Shown: positions 1-7,552 of the stretch, piece after piece
How positions within the stretch are numbered: position 1 is the stretch's first letter
Layout: the number at the start of each line of letters is the position of its first letter
Source of the DNA: Actinomycetota bacterium
GTDB taxonomy: Bacteria > Actinomycetota > Actinomycetes > Nanopelagicales > Nanopelagicaceae
Length of the DNA stretch: 9,107 bases
NCBI GenBank assembly: GCA_009699645.1
Contig: WLNU01000038.1
Coordinates: 1 to 9,107 of the forward strand
Direction: 5' to 3'
Position numbers and translations under genes: made by a program
Notes under the pieces: model-generated
Seen by the model: the letters and a program-made list of their open reading frames with translations, nothing else
Told to the model about the DNA's origin: nothing
Database searches by the model: none

Positions 1-1
1 A

Positions 2-1402
2 CTCACAGATATTGTCATGATTCAAAAAATCTCAAAAAAGAAGCCAACTGCAATACTAAAAGTTGGTCGCTCAGCACAGGGAGCAATCGCTGCAGCCTCT
101 CACACAGGAGCACTAGCCACTGAAGATCGAATTATCGATGCGGCAATCAGAGCGACAGGTGCTGTGCGAGTCGATGATGTAGAGCAACTATTGGATGCGG
201 GTTTAATCTTTGCATCAGGTGTGAAATCACTCGGAAAAAGAGTGGCGATTATTACCACCTCGGGCGGTAGTGGAATTTTGGCTACAGATGCCCTAGAAGC
301 ACAAGGCCTAGAACTTGCAGAGTTAGCACCAGAGAGCTTAGCCGAGCTTAGAAATATCATCCCATCGTATGGAAATGCAAATAATCCAGTCGATGTAACC
401 GCGGCCGTAATGTCTTCACCGGATTTGTTTGAAAAATGTTTGGATATTTTGGCACATGATAAGGGAGTAGATTCAATTATCGCCTGCTTTGCAGTCCTTG
501 TGGGTGCAGATGTTGAACGAATCGCTGCAGCTCTGGGTGGTGTAAGTAAAATTCGCAAAATTCCGATTGCAGTCGCACGGACTGGATCTAAGAACTTAGC
601 CCCCAATGCACAAGCAATATTTAGAAGCTTAAATATTCCTGTATTTCCAACACCAGATAGAGCGGTTGCTGCATTGCGAATACTCAATGACAGTGGGAGA
701 GTCATTGAAAGAATTAGCGTAAAAACCTCATCCGAGCTCTTTCCAACTCCTTCTAGCACTGCAACAGAAGTTGAGATGAAGGCGCTTTGGAAAAAAGTGG
801 GCATACCAGTTCCACTATCGGTAGTTGTTAGTGAAGAAAAAGAAATTCAAGCAGCTATTAAATTTGTTGGAGGCCGCGCAGTTTTAAAGGCAGTGGTGCC
901 AGGATTGCTACACAAAAGCGAGGCGGGCGCAGTTGCTCTGGATATTAACGCCGATACTGCACAAGCGACATTTATTTCACTTTCACAACTTTCAGGCAAG
1001 GGAATAAAAAATGATGTCCTAGTTGAAACCTTTATTCCAAAAGGTGTTGAGGCGCTAGTCGGTGTTACCTCATCTGCACTTGGAAAAGTTTTGACTATTG
1101 GTGTCGGTGGGATTCTTACAGAGATAATCTCTGATGTATCTATTCGCTTATTGCCTGTCGATGAGTGGACTGTGCGCCAAATGATCACTGAAACGCGTCT
1201 TGCCCCACTTTTTGCAGGTGCACGAGGATCGGCACCGGCCGATGTAGAGGCATTTATTGCCACAGTTTTACGAATTGCCGAAGTTGCGAGTACATTTCCT
1301 GAATCAAGTGAGTTAGATATCAATCCACTGACCGTCTTGCCGCAAGGCGTATGGGTGCTAGATACTGCTTATTCCATATCTACCGAAGGGAAAGGGCTCT
1401 AA
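2..1402 (+). CDS. NDP-forming acyl-CoA synthetase (acetate-CoA ligase family), 5'-partial
   Basis: Cytoplasmic enzyme of the ADP-forming acetyl/acyl-CoA synthetase family, which makes an acyl-CoA from acid, CoA and nucleotide triphosphate through a phosphohistidine. The frame is open to the window edge (codons LTDIV precede the Met at 17), so that Met is internal and the N-terminal CoA-binding Rossmann domain lies outside. Residues counted from that Met: succinyl-CoA-ligase-like domain about 10-235, with the phospho-histidine motif SHTGAL (His29) and an NNPVDVTAAV segment; ATP-grasp domain about 250-455, with LHKSEAGAV, a glycine-rich GVGG segment and a terminal ELDINPL motif. The DPxFG segment usual in the ATP-grasp part reads SSALG here. 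The stop codon touches the next gene's ATG, so the two are probably translationally coupled. Family is clear. The acid substrate cannot be read from sequence, and acyl-CoA synthesis or hydrolysis are both possible. Confidence 0.9.
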   Translation, partial: LTDIVMIQKISKKKPTAILKVGRSAQGAIAAASHTGALATEDRIIDAAIRATGAVRVDDVEQLLDAGLIFASGVKSLGKRVAIITTSGGSGILATDALEAQGLELAELAPESLAELRNIIPSYGNANNPVDVTAAVMSSPDLFEKCLDILAHDKGVDSIIACFAVLVGADVERIAAALGGVSKIRKIPIAVARTGSKNLAPNAQAIFRSLNIPVFPTPDRAVAALRILNDSGRVIERISVKTSSELFPTPSSTATEVEMKALWKKVGIPVPLSVVVSEEKEIQAAIKFVGGRAVLKAVVPGLLHKSEAGAVALDINADTAQATFISLSQLSGKGIKNDVLVETFIPKGVEALVGVTSSALGKVLTIGVGGILTEIISDVSIRLLPVDEWTVRQMITETRLAPLFAGARGSAPADVEAFIATVLRIAEVASTFPESSELDINPLTVLPQGVWVLDTAYSISTEGKGL

Positions 1403-2959
1403 ATGGATGTTGGAACACTTGTAGCCCGAGCAACGCGTGCCTATCGAGATCGCCCTGCAGTAGAGAGCGAAGAAGGAACCCTAACCTTTGGAGAAATCGG
1501 TAGTCGTATTTTTCAATTATCCAGGGGATTGCGTGCACTTGGTTTAGAGAATGAAGACCGCGTTCTTGATCTTCAATTTAATCAGATCTCTTATGTTGAA
1601 AGCGATCTTGGCATTTCAAGTGCTGGGCTCTGTCGTGTTGCCCTTAACTACCGCTTACATCCAAATGACTGGGTTCGTATTGCCACCGACTGTAGCGCAA
1701 CTGTTTTAATTCTTGATCATAAATTTTGGGAAGAGTCAGCCCCAGTTCGAGCATTAGTTGAGCATGTGATTCTCATTCACGGTAGTGAGCCTGGCACGAT
1801 TAATTATGAAGATTTCCTATCGGCACAGATAGCCGAGCCTCTAAACCTTGCAGTAGATCCAGATTCACTTGTTTCTCTTAATTACTCTAGTGGCACGACT
1901 GGGAATCCAAAGGGAGCAATTAGAACTCATCGTAATAGAATCGCTAGTTTAAATAATATTGTCACCGATATTTTAAAGCGAGTACCAGATGAGACTGATT
2001 GTTGGATTCACGCTGGACCAATTACACACACAAGTGGCTTGTTTGTCCTTCCTTATTTTGCATTCGGAGCAAAGCAGATTGTTCTCTCAAAATTTGATCC
2101 AGATGATTTTATTGATGTGATACAAAACCGTGGTGGAAATGCAACAGCACTTGTACCAACGATGATCGCACGATTACTTGCTGTGCCAGGCATGAGCCGT
2201 GAGAAGATGTCCAACTTACGTCTACTTGGTTATGCAGGTGCCCCAATGACTCCTGAACATATTAAGCAGTGCTATGAAACGATTACTAAGAATATGGTTC
2301 AGTATTATGGACTTGTTGAAGCGATTCCACCCGTAACTGTTTTAAGTGCCAACGACCACGAATTAGGCTTATTTGGCGAGCCTGAGCTGCTCACTAGTGC
2401 TGGCAACGCCTGTATTGGAGTTGAGATATTGATCGTTGATGAAGAGAATAATCCCGTTCCGATTGGTGAGATTGGTGAGGTCATCACACGTGGAGACCAT
2501 GTTATGCGTGGTTACTATGGTGCAGCCGGTAAAGATGCCACTGTGACGAAGGCTGTTCGTGATGGTTGGCTACATACAGGAGATCTAGGTCGAGTAGATA
2601 TAGATAATCGCCTCTATCTCGTAGATCGCAAGGGTGACATGATCATTAGCGGTGGTTACAACATCTACCCACGTGAGATTGAAGATGTAGTTGCCGATGT
2701 AGAAGGTGTACTTGAAGTTGCAGTAATTGGAGTTAAGGACGCTGAATGGGGCCAGAGAGTCGTTGCAATGGTTACCTTAAAGCCAGGTGTCAGTGCAAGC
2801 GATGAAGAGATATCAGAGAGAGTTATGGCGCACTGCAAAGCACATATGGCATCGTATAAGAAGCCTAAAGTTGTCATGGTCGTAAAGGAATTTCCACTGA
2901 ACTCGACAGGAAAAATTGCTAAAAAGGTTTTGCGCCAAGAGTTAGAAGCGAGTGTGTAG
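1403..2959 (+). CDS. AMP-forming acyl-CoA ligase (class I adenylate-forming enzyme)
   Basis: Cytoplasmic ligase that activates a carboxylic acid to an acyl-AMP and then a CoA thioester. The full 518-residue architecture is present. The large N-terminal domain carries the P-loop YSSGTTGNPKG at 161-171, the YYGLVEA segment at 301-307 (A5 region; Leu replaces the usual Thr of YGxTE), and HTGD at 391-394. The hinge DRKGDMIISGGYN is at 408-420, and the C-terminal lid has the catalytic lysine Lys504 in STGK. The ATG directly follows the upstream TAA. A purine-rich GAAGGGAAAGGG stretch at 1385-1396 in the upstream gene is a good ribosome-binding site and supports this start. The mutase gene starts 2 nt after its stop. 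Context suggests it makes the thioester used by the mutase, much as a dedicated ligase accompanies 2-hydroxyisobutyryl-CoA mutase. That link is inference, and the substrate is unassigned. Confidence 0.92.
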   Translation: MDVGTLVARATRAYRDRPAVESEEGTLTFGEIGSRIFQLSRGLRALGLENEDRVLDLQFNQISYVESDLGISSAGLCRVALNYRLHPNDWVRIATDCSATVLILDHKFWEESAPVRALVEHVILIHGSEPGTINYEDFLSAQIAEPLNLAVDPDSLVSLNYSSGTTGNPKGAIRTHRNRIASLNNIVTDILKRVPDETDCWIHAGPITHTSGLFVLPYFAFGAKQIVLSKFDPDDFIDVIQNRGGNATALVPTMIARLLAVPGMSREKMSNLRLLGYAGAPMTPEHIKQCYETITKNMVQYYGLVEAIPPVTVLSANDHELGLFGEPELLTSAGNACIGVEILIVDEENNPVPIGEIGEVITRGDHVMRGYYGAAGKDATVTKAVRDGWLHTGDLGRVDIDNRLYLVDRKGDMIISGGYNIYPREIEDVVADVEGVLEVAVIGVKDAEWGQRVVAMVTLKPGVSASDEEISERVMAHCKAHMASYKKPKVVMVVKEFPLNSTGKIAKKVLRQELEASV

Positions 2960-2961
2960 TT

Positions 2962-4455
2962 ATGAAGATGGAAGAGCCCGGTCAATATCCTTACACTCGC
3001 GGAATTAATGCCGATCCAGGTGTTTGGACTATGGGGCAGTACGGTGGTTTTGGTACACCAGCTGAAACTAATCAGCGATTTCGAATGCTATTAGATCAAG
3101 GCCTGACTGGTTTTAGTGTTGCATTGGATTTACCAACACAGCTCGGTTTAGACTCTGATGATCCATTATCCCTGGGTGAAGTTGGTCGGGTTGGCGTGGC
3201 AATTGATAGTTTGAGGGATATTGAAATTTTAATGGAGGGAATTCCTCTAGAGAAAATTACTCAAGTACGCACAACTGCAAATTCGATAGGTTATATCTGG
3301 GCTGCCATGTTTATAGCCCTTGCAGAACAGCGCGAAATGGACCCTAATAAGTTTGGAATGTTTATTCAAAACGATGTATTAAAAGAGTACATAGCGCGTG
3401 GAACGCAGATATTTCCAGCAGAGGCCGGCTTAAAACTCTCTGTCGATGTCATCGAGTACATTGCAACTAAAATTCCTCGTTGGGTATCTCTGGCAATGAG
3501 TGGCTATCACATAAGAGAATCTGGTTCAGATGCGGTGCAAGAAGTTGCATTCACTTTTGCTAACGCACGTGAGTATTTAGATGCTGCGATTGCACGAGGC
3601 GTCAGTGTTGATCAAATTGCAGCCACATTATTTACATTCCTCTCATCAAATATTGAGTTTCTACCTGAGATCGCAAAGTTTCGTGCAGCACGTAAAACCT
3701 GGGCCAGGCTTATCCATGAAAAGTATGAGCCTAAAGATGCCGCCTCTGAAAAGCTTCGAATTTTTGCCTTCACCGCTGGTTCATCACTGACTGCCCAACA
3801 ATCTATGAACAATGTTGTGAGAACTTCAGTAGAAATGTTGGCTGCAGCCCTTGGTGGAATTCAGACTATGCATGTCTCTGCCTTTGATGAGGCCTTAGGT
3901 GTTCCAACTGAAGAGGCGGCAATGCTGGCACTTCGCACTCAGCAAGTGATCGCTTTTGAAACAGGAGTCCTCAATACCGCCGATCCTTTAGCTGGCAGTT
4001 ATGAACTTGAACGACTAACCGATGAGCTTGCTGAGAAAATGTGGGAGATGCTTGAAGATATTCAAAAACGAGGTGGTGCATTGGAATGCATCAATAATGG
4101 TTGGTTTTCAAGTGAACTCTCTGACCAAGCCTATAAGTTTGCAATGTCTATTGAATCAGGAGAGCGCAAACTAGTAGGAGTAAATCTCTTCAAAGCCGAT
4201 ACTCCGCCTTATAAGGCCTTTGAAATTAATCCAGAGAGTGAGGCCGGCCAAGTAGCAGCGCTTAAGCAGGTGCGTGCAAGCAGAGATAATGAACAAGTTG
4301 CGCTCACTCTCTCCAATTTATATGCAGCAGCCAAGGCAGGCGAGAACATAATGGAGAGCTGTATCGCTGCAGTTAAGGCATATGCCACAGTTGGTGAAAT
4401 CGTTGCCGAGCTACGAAAAGTATATGGAAAGTGGATTCCTACCCGTGCTTTCTAA
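2962..4455 (+). CDS. B12-dependent acyl-CoA mutase-like large subunit, divergent active site
   Basis: TIM-barrel subunit of the methylmalonyl-/isobutyryl-CoA mutase family, which shifts a thioester or similar group by a radical mechanism with adenosylcobalamin. It has no cobalamin domain of its own; that is probably the separate protein at 7588. Family signatures: PYTRG (11-15), WTMGQYGGFG (22-31), LDLPTQLGLDSDDP (55-68), IQNDVLKEY (135-143), SGYHIRESG (180-188), NNVVRT (283-288). Against Propionibacterium MCM, aligned from memory, Tyr89, Gln197, Arg207 and His244 are kept as Tyr27, Gln136, Arg146 and His183. Arg82, Arg87, Thr195, Arg283, His328 and Gln330 are replaced by Gly20, Gly25, Phe134, Thr222, Phe268 and Phe270. 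The loop before Trp22 is three residues shorter. The roughly 50-residue N-terminal extension usual in the family is absent, and an in-frame stop at 2920-2922 with no start codon before 2962 rules out a longer protein. Family is secure, substrate unknown, and activity not certain. Confidence 0.88.
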   Translation: MKMEEPGQYPYTRGINADPGVWTMGQYGGFGTPAETNQRFRMLLDQGLTGFSVALDLPTQLGLDSDDPLSLGEVGRVGVAIDSLRDIEILMEGIPLEKITQVRTTANSIGYIWAAMFIALAEQREMDPNKFGMFIQNDVLKEYIARGTQIFPAEAGLKLSVDVIEYIATKIPRWVSLAMSGYHIRESGSDAVQEVAFTFANAREYLDAAIARGVSVDQIAATLFTFLSSNIEFLPEIAKFRAARKTWARLIHEKYEPKDAASEKLRIFAFTAGSSLTAQQSMNNVVRTSVEMLAAALGGIQTMHVSAFDEALGVPTEEAAMLALRTQQVIAFETGVLNTADPLAGSYELERLTDELAEKMWEMLEDIQKRGGALECINNGWFSSELSDQAYKFAMSIESGERKLVGVNLFKADTPPYKAFEINPESEAGQVAALKQVRASRDNEQVALTLSNLYAAAKAGENIMESCIAAVKAYATVGEIVAELRKVYGKWIPTRAF

Positions 4456-5161
4456 GGTGGGCTAAGACTAATTCGATTTGTTGTGCCCGATAGTCAATGA
4501 GTTCGAAGTGTCCAATATTTTCAAGCTCAATTAACTCACTATCTAAGCCGGCGCTTATGTAAGAACCGTGAAGAGTCCTAGAGAGTGCAATAGGAACACG
4601 TATGTCATCACTTCCATGAATAATCAAAACTGGTGCGTGCGTATTGAGTATCAGATTTGGATCCATGTCAGGACGATTGAGTGCACTAGTGCCAAGAAAC
4701 TCTTTGACGGCACCATCATCAAGGTCTAATCGCCAAGCTTCGGCTAAATCTCCAACCGGTGCCAGGGCGATGACGCTCTTAATAAAGGCTGCTGTAATTT
4801 CATTTGCAGCAAGTAGTGCTAAATGCCCCCCCGCTGAGTGACCAATCACTACACCTCCACCACAGTGCATGATTGCCGCACGGACATCCTCTAAATAATT
4901 ATCGGGTGATCCAGGGGTTCTTCGATACTCGATTAATACCGCCTGCCAACCCAGATCTGCTAAGGCTGCGGCATAGGAGCGAAGATGCACTCGATCATAT
5001 TCAGCTCGCCAATAACCCCCATGAATGAGTACGACTTGTCCAAGCTTTTTTCCTACTGCGCTGAAAATCTCCACTACTTGATCTGGATGGGCCCCATAGC
5101 TTTCAAGGCGATCGCCTTCTCGTGAAACTAAATCTAGAACAGATCTATCTTCAGGGTTCAT
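4439..5161 (-). CDS. alpha/beta hydrolase, HGGYW (kynurenine formamidase-like) type
   Basis: Single-domain alpha/beta hydrolase of 240 residues with no signal peptide, so probably cytoplasmic. The oxyanion-hole motif HGGYWR is at 47-52, as in kynurenine formamidases and related esterases. The nucleophile elbow GHSAGG gives Ser109, the acid is most likely Asp186 in HGSDDIRVP, and the histidine is His218 in GHFELID. Together these make a complete triad. The ATG overlaps the upstream ligase stop by 4 bp, and GAGG sits 4 nt before it. It is the last gene of the minus operon. Its 3' end overlaps the mutase coding end by 17 bp, leaving no room for an ordinary terminator. It may hydrolyse an ester, amide or formamide to release the acid used by the ligases, or act as a thioesterase. 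The kynurenine formamidase link is only family resemblance, as no tryptophan dioxygenase or kynureninase is present here. Confidence 0.85.
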   Translation of the reverse strand: MNPEDRSVLDLVSREGDRLESYGAHPDQVVEIFSAVGKKLGQVVLIHGGYWRAEYDRVHLRSYAAALADLGWQAVLIEYRRTPGSPDNYLEDVRAAIMHCGGGVVIGHSAGGHLALLAANEITAAFIKSVIALAPVGDLAEAWRLDLDDGAVKEFLGTSALNRPDMDPNLILNTHAPVLIIHGSDDIRVPIALSRTLHGSYISAGLDSELIELENIGHFELIDYRAQQIELVLAHLRKHG

Positions 5162-6762
5162 TTATCCTCAACTTTAAGTCTAAATCTCTGTAACTTACCG
5201 GTAGTTGTCTTAGGCAAAGATGGTACAAAAACTATTCGACGAGGATATTTAAATGGTGCAATCTTTTGCTTCACATGGTCTTGGAGCTCTTTTATAAGCT
5301 CTGGGCTCTCCACCTGACTGCTTTGCAAAACAATATAGGCAACAACGAGCATCCCACGCTCTTCATCTGGTTCACCAACAACGGCCACCTCAGAGACTGC
5401 ATTGTGAGTCAGCAGAGCATTTTCGACTTCAGGGGCGGCAATGTTATAGCCACTAGAAATAATCATGTCATCTGCACGTGATTGATACTTAAAGTAGCCA
5501 TGGGAGTCCTTCAAATAGAGATCTCCCGTAACGTTCCAACCATTAACGGCATAAACACCTTGGCGAGCATCATTTAAATAACGGACACCAGTAGGTCCTC
5601 GGACCGCTAGAAAACCTATTTCTCCAACGGGAAGCTCTGCAAACTCTTCATTAACGATGATGGCTTCATATCCAGGTACTACTTTTCCAGTCATTCCCGG
5701 AACAATCTCATCATCTGATGCTGATATAAAGATATGAAGCATCTCAGTTGCGCCAATGCCATCTATTAATTTGATACCTGTGGCCTCATGCCAAGAGCTC
5801 CATGTGGACTCAGGAAGGTGTTCTCCGGCTGAAACACACCTGCGCAATGAGGGCAGCTCTAAATTATTCGTAGACTTTAATATTGCTCGATAAGCCGTCG
5901 GTGCCGTGAAGAGAACCGTTACTTTGTTCTCTCGTACCTTTTCGATTAAGACTGGTGGAGGAGCACCCTCCATGAGAAGGGTTGTAGCGCCGATTCGAAA
6001 TGGAAAGACCAGGCTTGCACCTAGACCAAAAGTAAATGCTAAAGGAGCTGAGCAGGCAAAAATATCATCCTGAAGTGGCTTTACAATCTCTTTAGAAAAA
6101 GTATCGGCGATAGCTAAAATATCGCGATGAAAATGCATAGTTGCCTTTGGTACTCCAGTTGAGCCTGAAGTAAATGCCAAGAGACTTACATCATCACTTG
6201 CAGTATCACATGCAGTGTGTGAAGTAGGAAATGCCGCGGCCTTTGCAAATACATCACTCTCGCCGCCATAGATCAGTGTTTGGCCGTTGAAGTTCGTAAC
6301 TAAGTTCCAATCCTCCATGAATCTATGGTCAATGAGGGCAAATTGAACCTTTGCTACACCTAACATCTTCTCTAGCTCATTAGCCCGCTGTAAGTGGATA
6401 GTCGTTACCGCTACTGCGCCAACTCGAAGTACTGCCAGCCACAAAATGACGAGAGAGGCAGAGTTGGGACCGCGGAGCAAAATTCGGTTTCCCGACTTCA
6501 CACCCATTGACTCTAAATAGTTTGCAACCTGCGAAATCTTTGCCAGGAGCTCTCCGTAGGTATAATTTCCATCTCCAGCGATGATTGCTAACTTGTCGGG
6601 ACCAACAATCTCTATTGTCTTATCAATTAACTCTTGGCTAGCATTTAAGCGCGCTGCGTAGTTGGTATCTATAAATTCTTGATTGAGCCAGGGCCATTGG
6701 TCGCGTGGCGGCAGACTCTCACGGGTGAAATTATCCACATGGCCAGTTTTAATGAAACTCAT
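5158..6762 (-). CDS. acyl-CoA ligase of the benzoate/2-aminobenzoate-CoA ligase type
   Basis: AMP-forming ligase of 534 residues, full length. The N-terminal GHVDNFTRESLPPRDQWP stretch (7-24) is characteristic of proteins annotated as 2-aminobenzoate-CoA ligases. Core motifs are the P-loop FTSGSTGVPKAT (197-208), GIGATEMLHIF (335-345; GATEM is the A5 motif of the benzoate-CoA ligase group), VTGD (411-414), the hinge segment SRADDMIISSGYN (428-440) and the lid lysine Lys523 in TTTGKLQRF. A GGGGAG ribosome-binding site inside the end of meaB lies 8 nt before the ATG, and the start overlaps the meaB stop by 4 bp. It would activate a carboxylic acid in the cytoplasm. An aromatic acid such as benzoate or anthranilate is suggested by family, but small aliphatic acids cannot be excluded because family names predict substrates poorly. 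It differs clearly in motifs from the ligase at 1403, so the two are not a recent duplication. Confidence 0.9.
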   Translation of the reverse strand: MSFIKTGHVDNFTRESLPPRDQWPWLNQEFIDTNYAARLNASQELIDKTIEIVGPDKLAIIAGDGNYTYGELLAKISQVANYLESMGVKSGNRILLRGPNSASLVILWLAVLRVGAVAVTTIHLQRANELEKMLGVAKVQFALIDHRFMEDWNLVTNFNGQTLIYGGESDVFAKAAAFPTSHTACDTASDDVSLLAFTSGSTGVPKATMHFHRDILAIADTFSKEIVKPLQDDIFACSAPLAFTFGLGASLVFPFRIGATTLLMEGAPPPVLIEKVRENKVTVLFTAPTAYRAILKSTNNLELPSLRRCVSAGEHLPESTWSSWHEATGIKLIDGIGATEMLHIFISASDDEIVPGMTGKVVPGYEAIIVNEEFAELPVGEIGFLAVRGPTGVRYLNDARQGVYAVNGWNVTGDLYLKDSHGYFKYQSRADDMIISSGYNIAAPEVENALLTHNAVSEVAVVGEPDEERGMLVVAYIVLQSSQVESPELIKELQDHVKQKIAPFKYPRRIVFVPSLPKTTTGKLQRFRLKVEDK

Positions 6763-7514
6763 TTGCTTGTCTCCCCGTGTTGATCAATCGCACTAATTAA
6801 CTCAGCTATGCCTACAGATTTCTCCATCGCACCAAGTAGGACTAGTGGTATCCAACCTAGAGGCTTAGCCGAGAGGTGTAAAGAACTTTCAAGCTCTTTT
6901 GCCGTTTCCTTGGCGCCATCGCGATCTGATTTATTAACAAGGAAGATATCGCCAATCTCAAGGATTCCAGCCTTTGAGGCTTGAATTCCATCTCCCATAC
7001 CTGGAGCCATAACAACTACTACAGTCTCCACAAATTTCATTACTTCAACTTCACTCTGGCCAACACCAACGGTCTCAACAAAAATGTAATCAAAGCCAGC
7101 CAACTTGACTATGTTTATGATCGATTCGATAGTTGCACTTAGGCCCCCTAAATGACCACGAGTTGCAATTGAACGGATAAAAACATGTGGATCTAGAAAG
7201 TGTTCACCAAGTCGAATTCGATCACCTAGAAGTGCACCGCCTGAAATGGGCGATGATGGATCAACTGCAAGTACGGCAATAGTTTTCCCCTCTGCCCTAA
7301 GAGATGTGATGAGGGCATTAACAGTTGTTGATTTTCCGACACCGGGAGATCCTGTAATGCCGATAACGCGTGAAGCCGAGGCCGATGAGTGCACATGCAC
7401 AGTTGGCTCATTTTCAGCATATGAAATTGCCCGAGCTAACTCTCTGGGGTTCTTTAGCGATATTGATTTCAAAAGCGCTTGCCATTCTGGTTCAGGCATC
7501 GAAACCGCAGTCAT
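6759..7514 (-). CDS. meaB: MeaB/ArgK-type G-protein chaperone of the B12 mutase, short form
   Basis: P-loop GTPase of the MeaB/MMAA/ArgK family. It gates adenosylcobalamin loading and removes damaged cofactor from acyl-CoA mutases in the cytoplasm. Motifs in order: Walker A GSPGVGKST (55-63), DPSSPISGGALLGDR (85-99), RSIATRGHLGGLS (114-126), ETVGVGQSE (147-155; switch/Walker B region) and the base-specificity motif NKSD (194-197). All GTPase motifs look intact. At 251 residues it is short. Family members are usually about 310-330 residues and carry a C-terminal helical arm used for dimerisation; this arm is missing. The stop overlaps the next gene's ATG, so there is no displaced remnant that would indicate a frameshift. 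It is the first gene of the minus operon, divergent from the cobalamin-binding subunit. No Shine-Dalgarno sequence precedes the ATG; a TAAAGT box 7 nt upstream suggests a leaderless transcript. Confidence 0.93.
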   Translation of the reverse strand: MTAVSMPEPEWQALLKSISLKNPRELARAISYAENEPTVHVHSSASASRVIGITGSPGVGKSTTVNALITSLRAEGKTIAVLAVDPSSPISGGALLGDRIRLGEHFLDPHVFIRSIATRGHLGGLSATIESIINIVKLAGFDYIFVETVGVGQSEVEVMKFVETVVVVMAPGMGDGIQASKAGILEIGDIFLVNKSDRDGAKETAKELESSLHLSAKPLGWIPLVLLGAMEKSVGIAELISAIDQHGETSK

Positions 7515-7521
7515 AGGAGAT

Positions 7522-7527
7522 ACTTTA
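7522..7527 (-). promoter_or_regulatory. putative -10 box for meaB (leaderless)
   Basis: On the minus strand TAAAGT (TAnnnT form) ends 7 nt before the meaB ATG, so transcription would begin at or next to the start codon. The sequence before the ATG has no purine-rich ribosome-binding site, which fits a leaderless message. At 17-nt spacing the -35 hexamer is TTCCAT, a poor match. The call is tentative. Confidence 0.4.
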
Positions 7528-7552
7528 CGGTAGTTCTAAAGCTAATGGAATG

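Noticed and set aside
100..804. Long minus-strand open frame (234 codons) opposite the NDP-forming synthetase, and similar frames at 847-1323 and 2665-2985.
   Set aside because: They lie opposite well-conserved coding sequence, show no recognisable motif, and have Ser/Thr-rich composition typical of antisense shadows.
17..1402. The Met at 17 as the true start of a 461-residue protein.
   Set aside because: The frame is open to the window edge and the family needs an N-terminal CoA-binding domain, so the gene is cut by the window.
3430..3445. Lys158 in the GLKLS segment of the mutase, first read as replacing the carboxylate-binding Arg207 of MCM.
   Set aside because: Counting along the reference shows Arg207 lies in the segment just after IQND; its match is Arg146. 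Lys158 matches a different arginine (about 219), so no claim about the carboxylate site rests on it.
2962..4455. Assigning the mutase as methylmalonyl-CoA mutase of propionate metabolism.
   Set aside because: Tyr27 and Arg146 fit, but loss of several CoA/cofactor contact residues and absence of epimerase or propionyl-CoA carboxylase make the simple name unsafe.
6700..6762. A frameshift that removed the C-terminal arm of MeaB.
   Set aside because: The sequence past the stop is the intact N-terminus of the CoA ligase with its own ribosome-binding site, leaving no room for an arm remnant.
7523..7541. Short inverted repeat CTTTA/TAAAG near the meaB promoter.
   Set aside because: Five-base arms are expected by chance in AT-rich intergenic DNA, and nothing else supports them.
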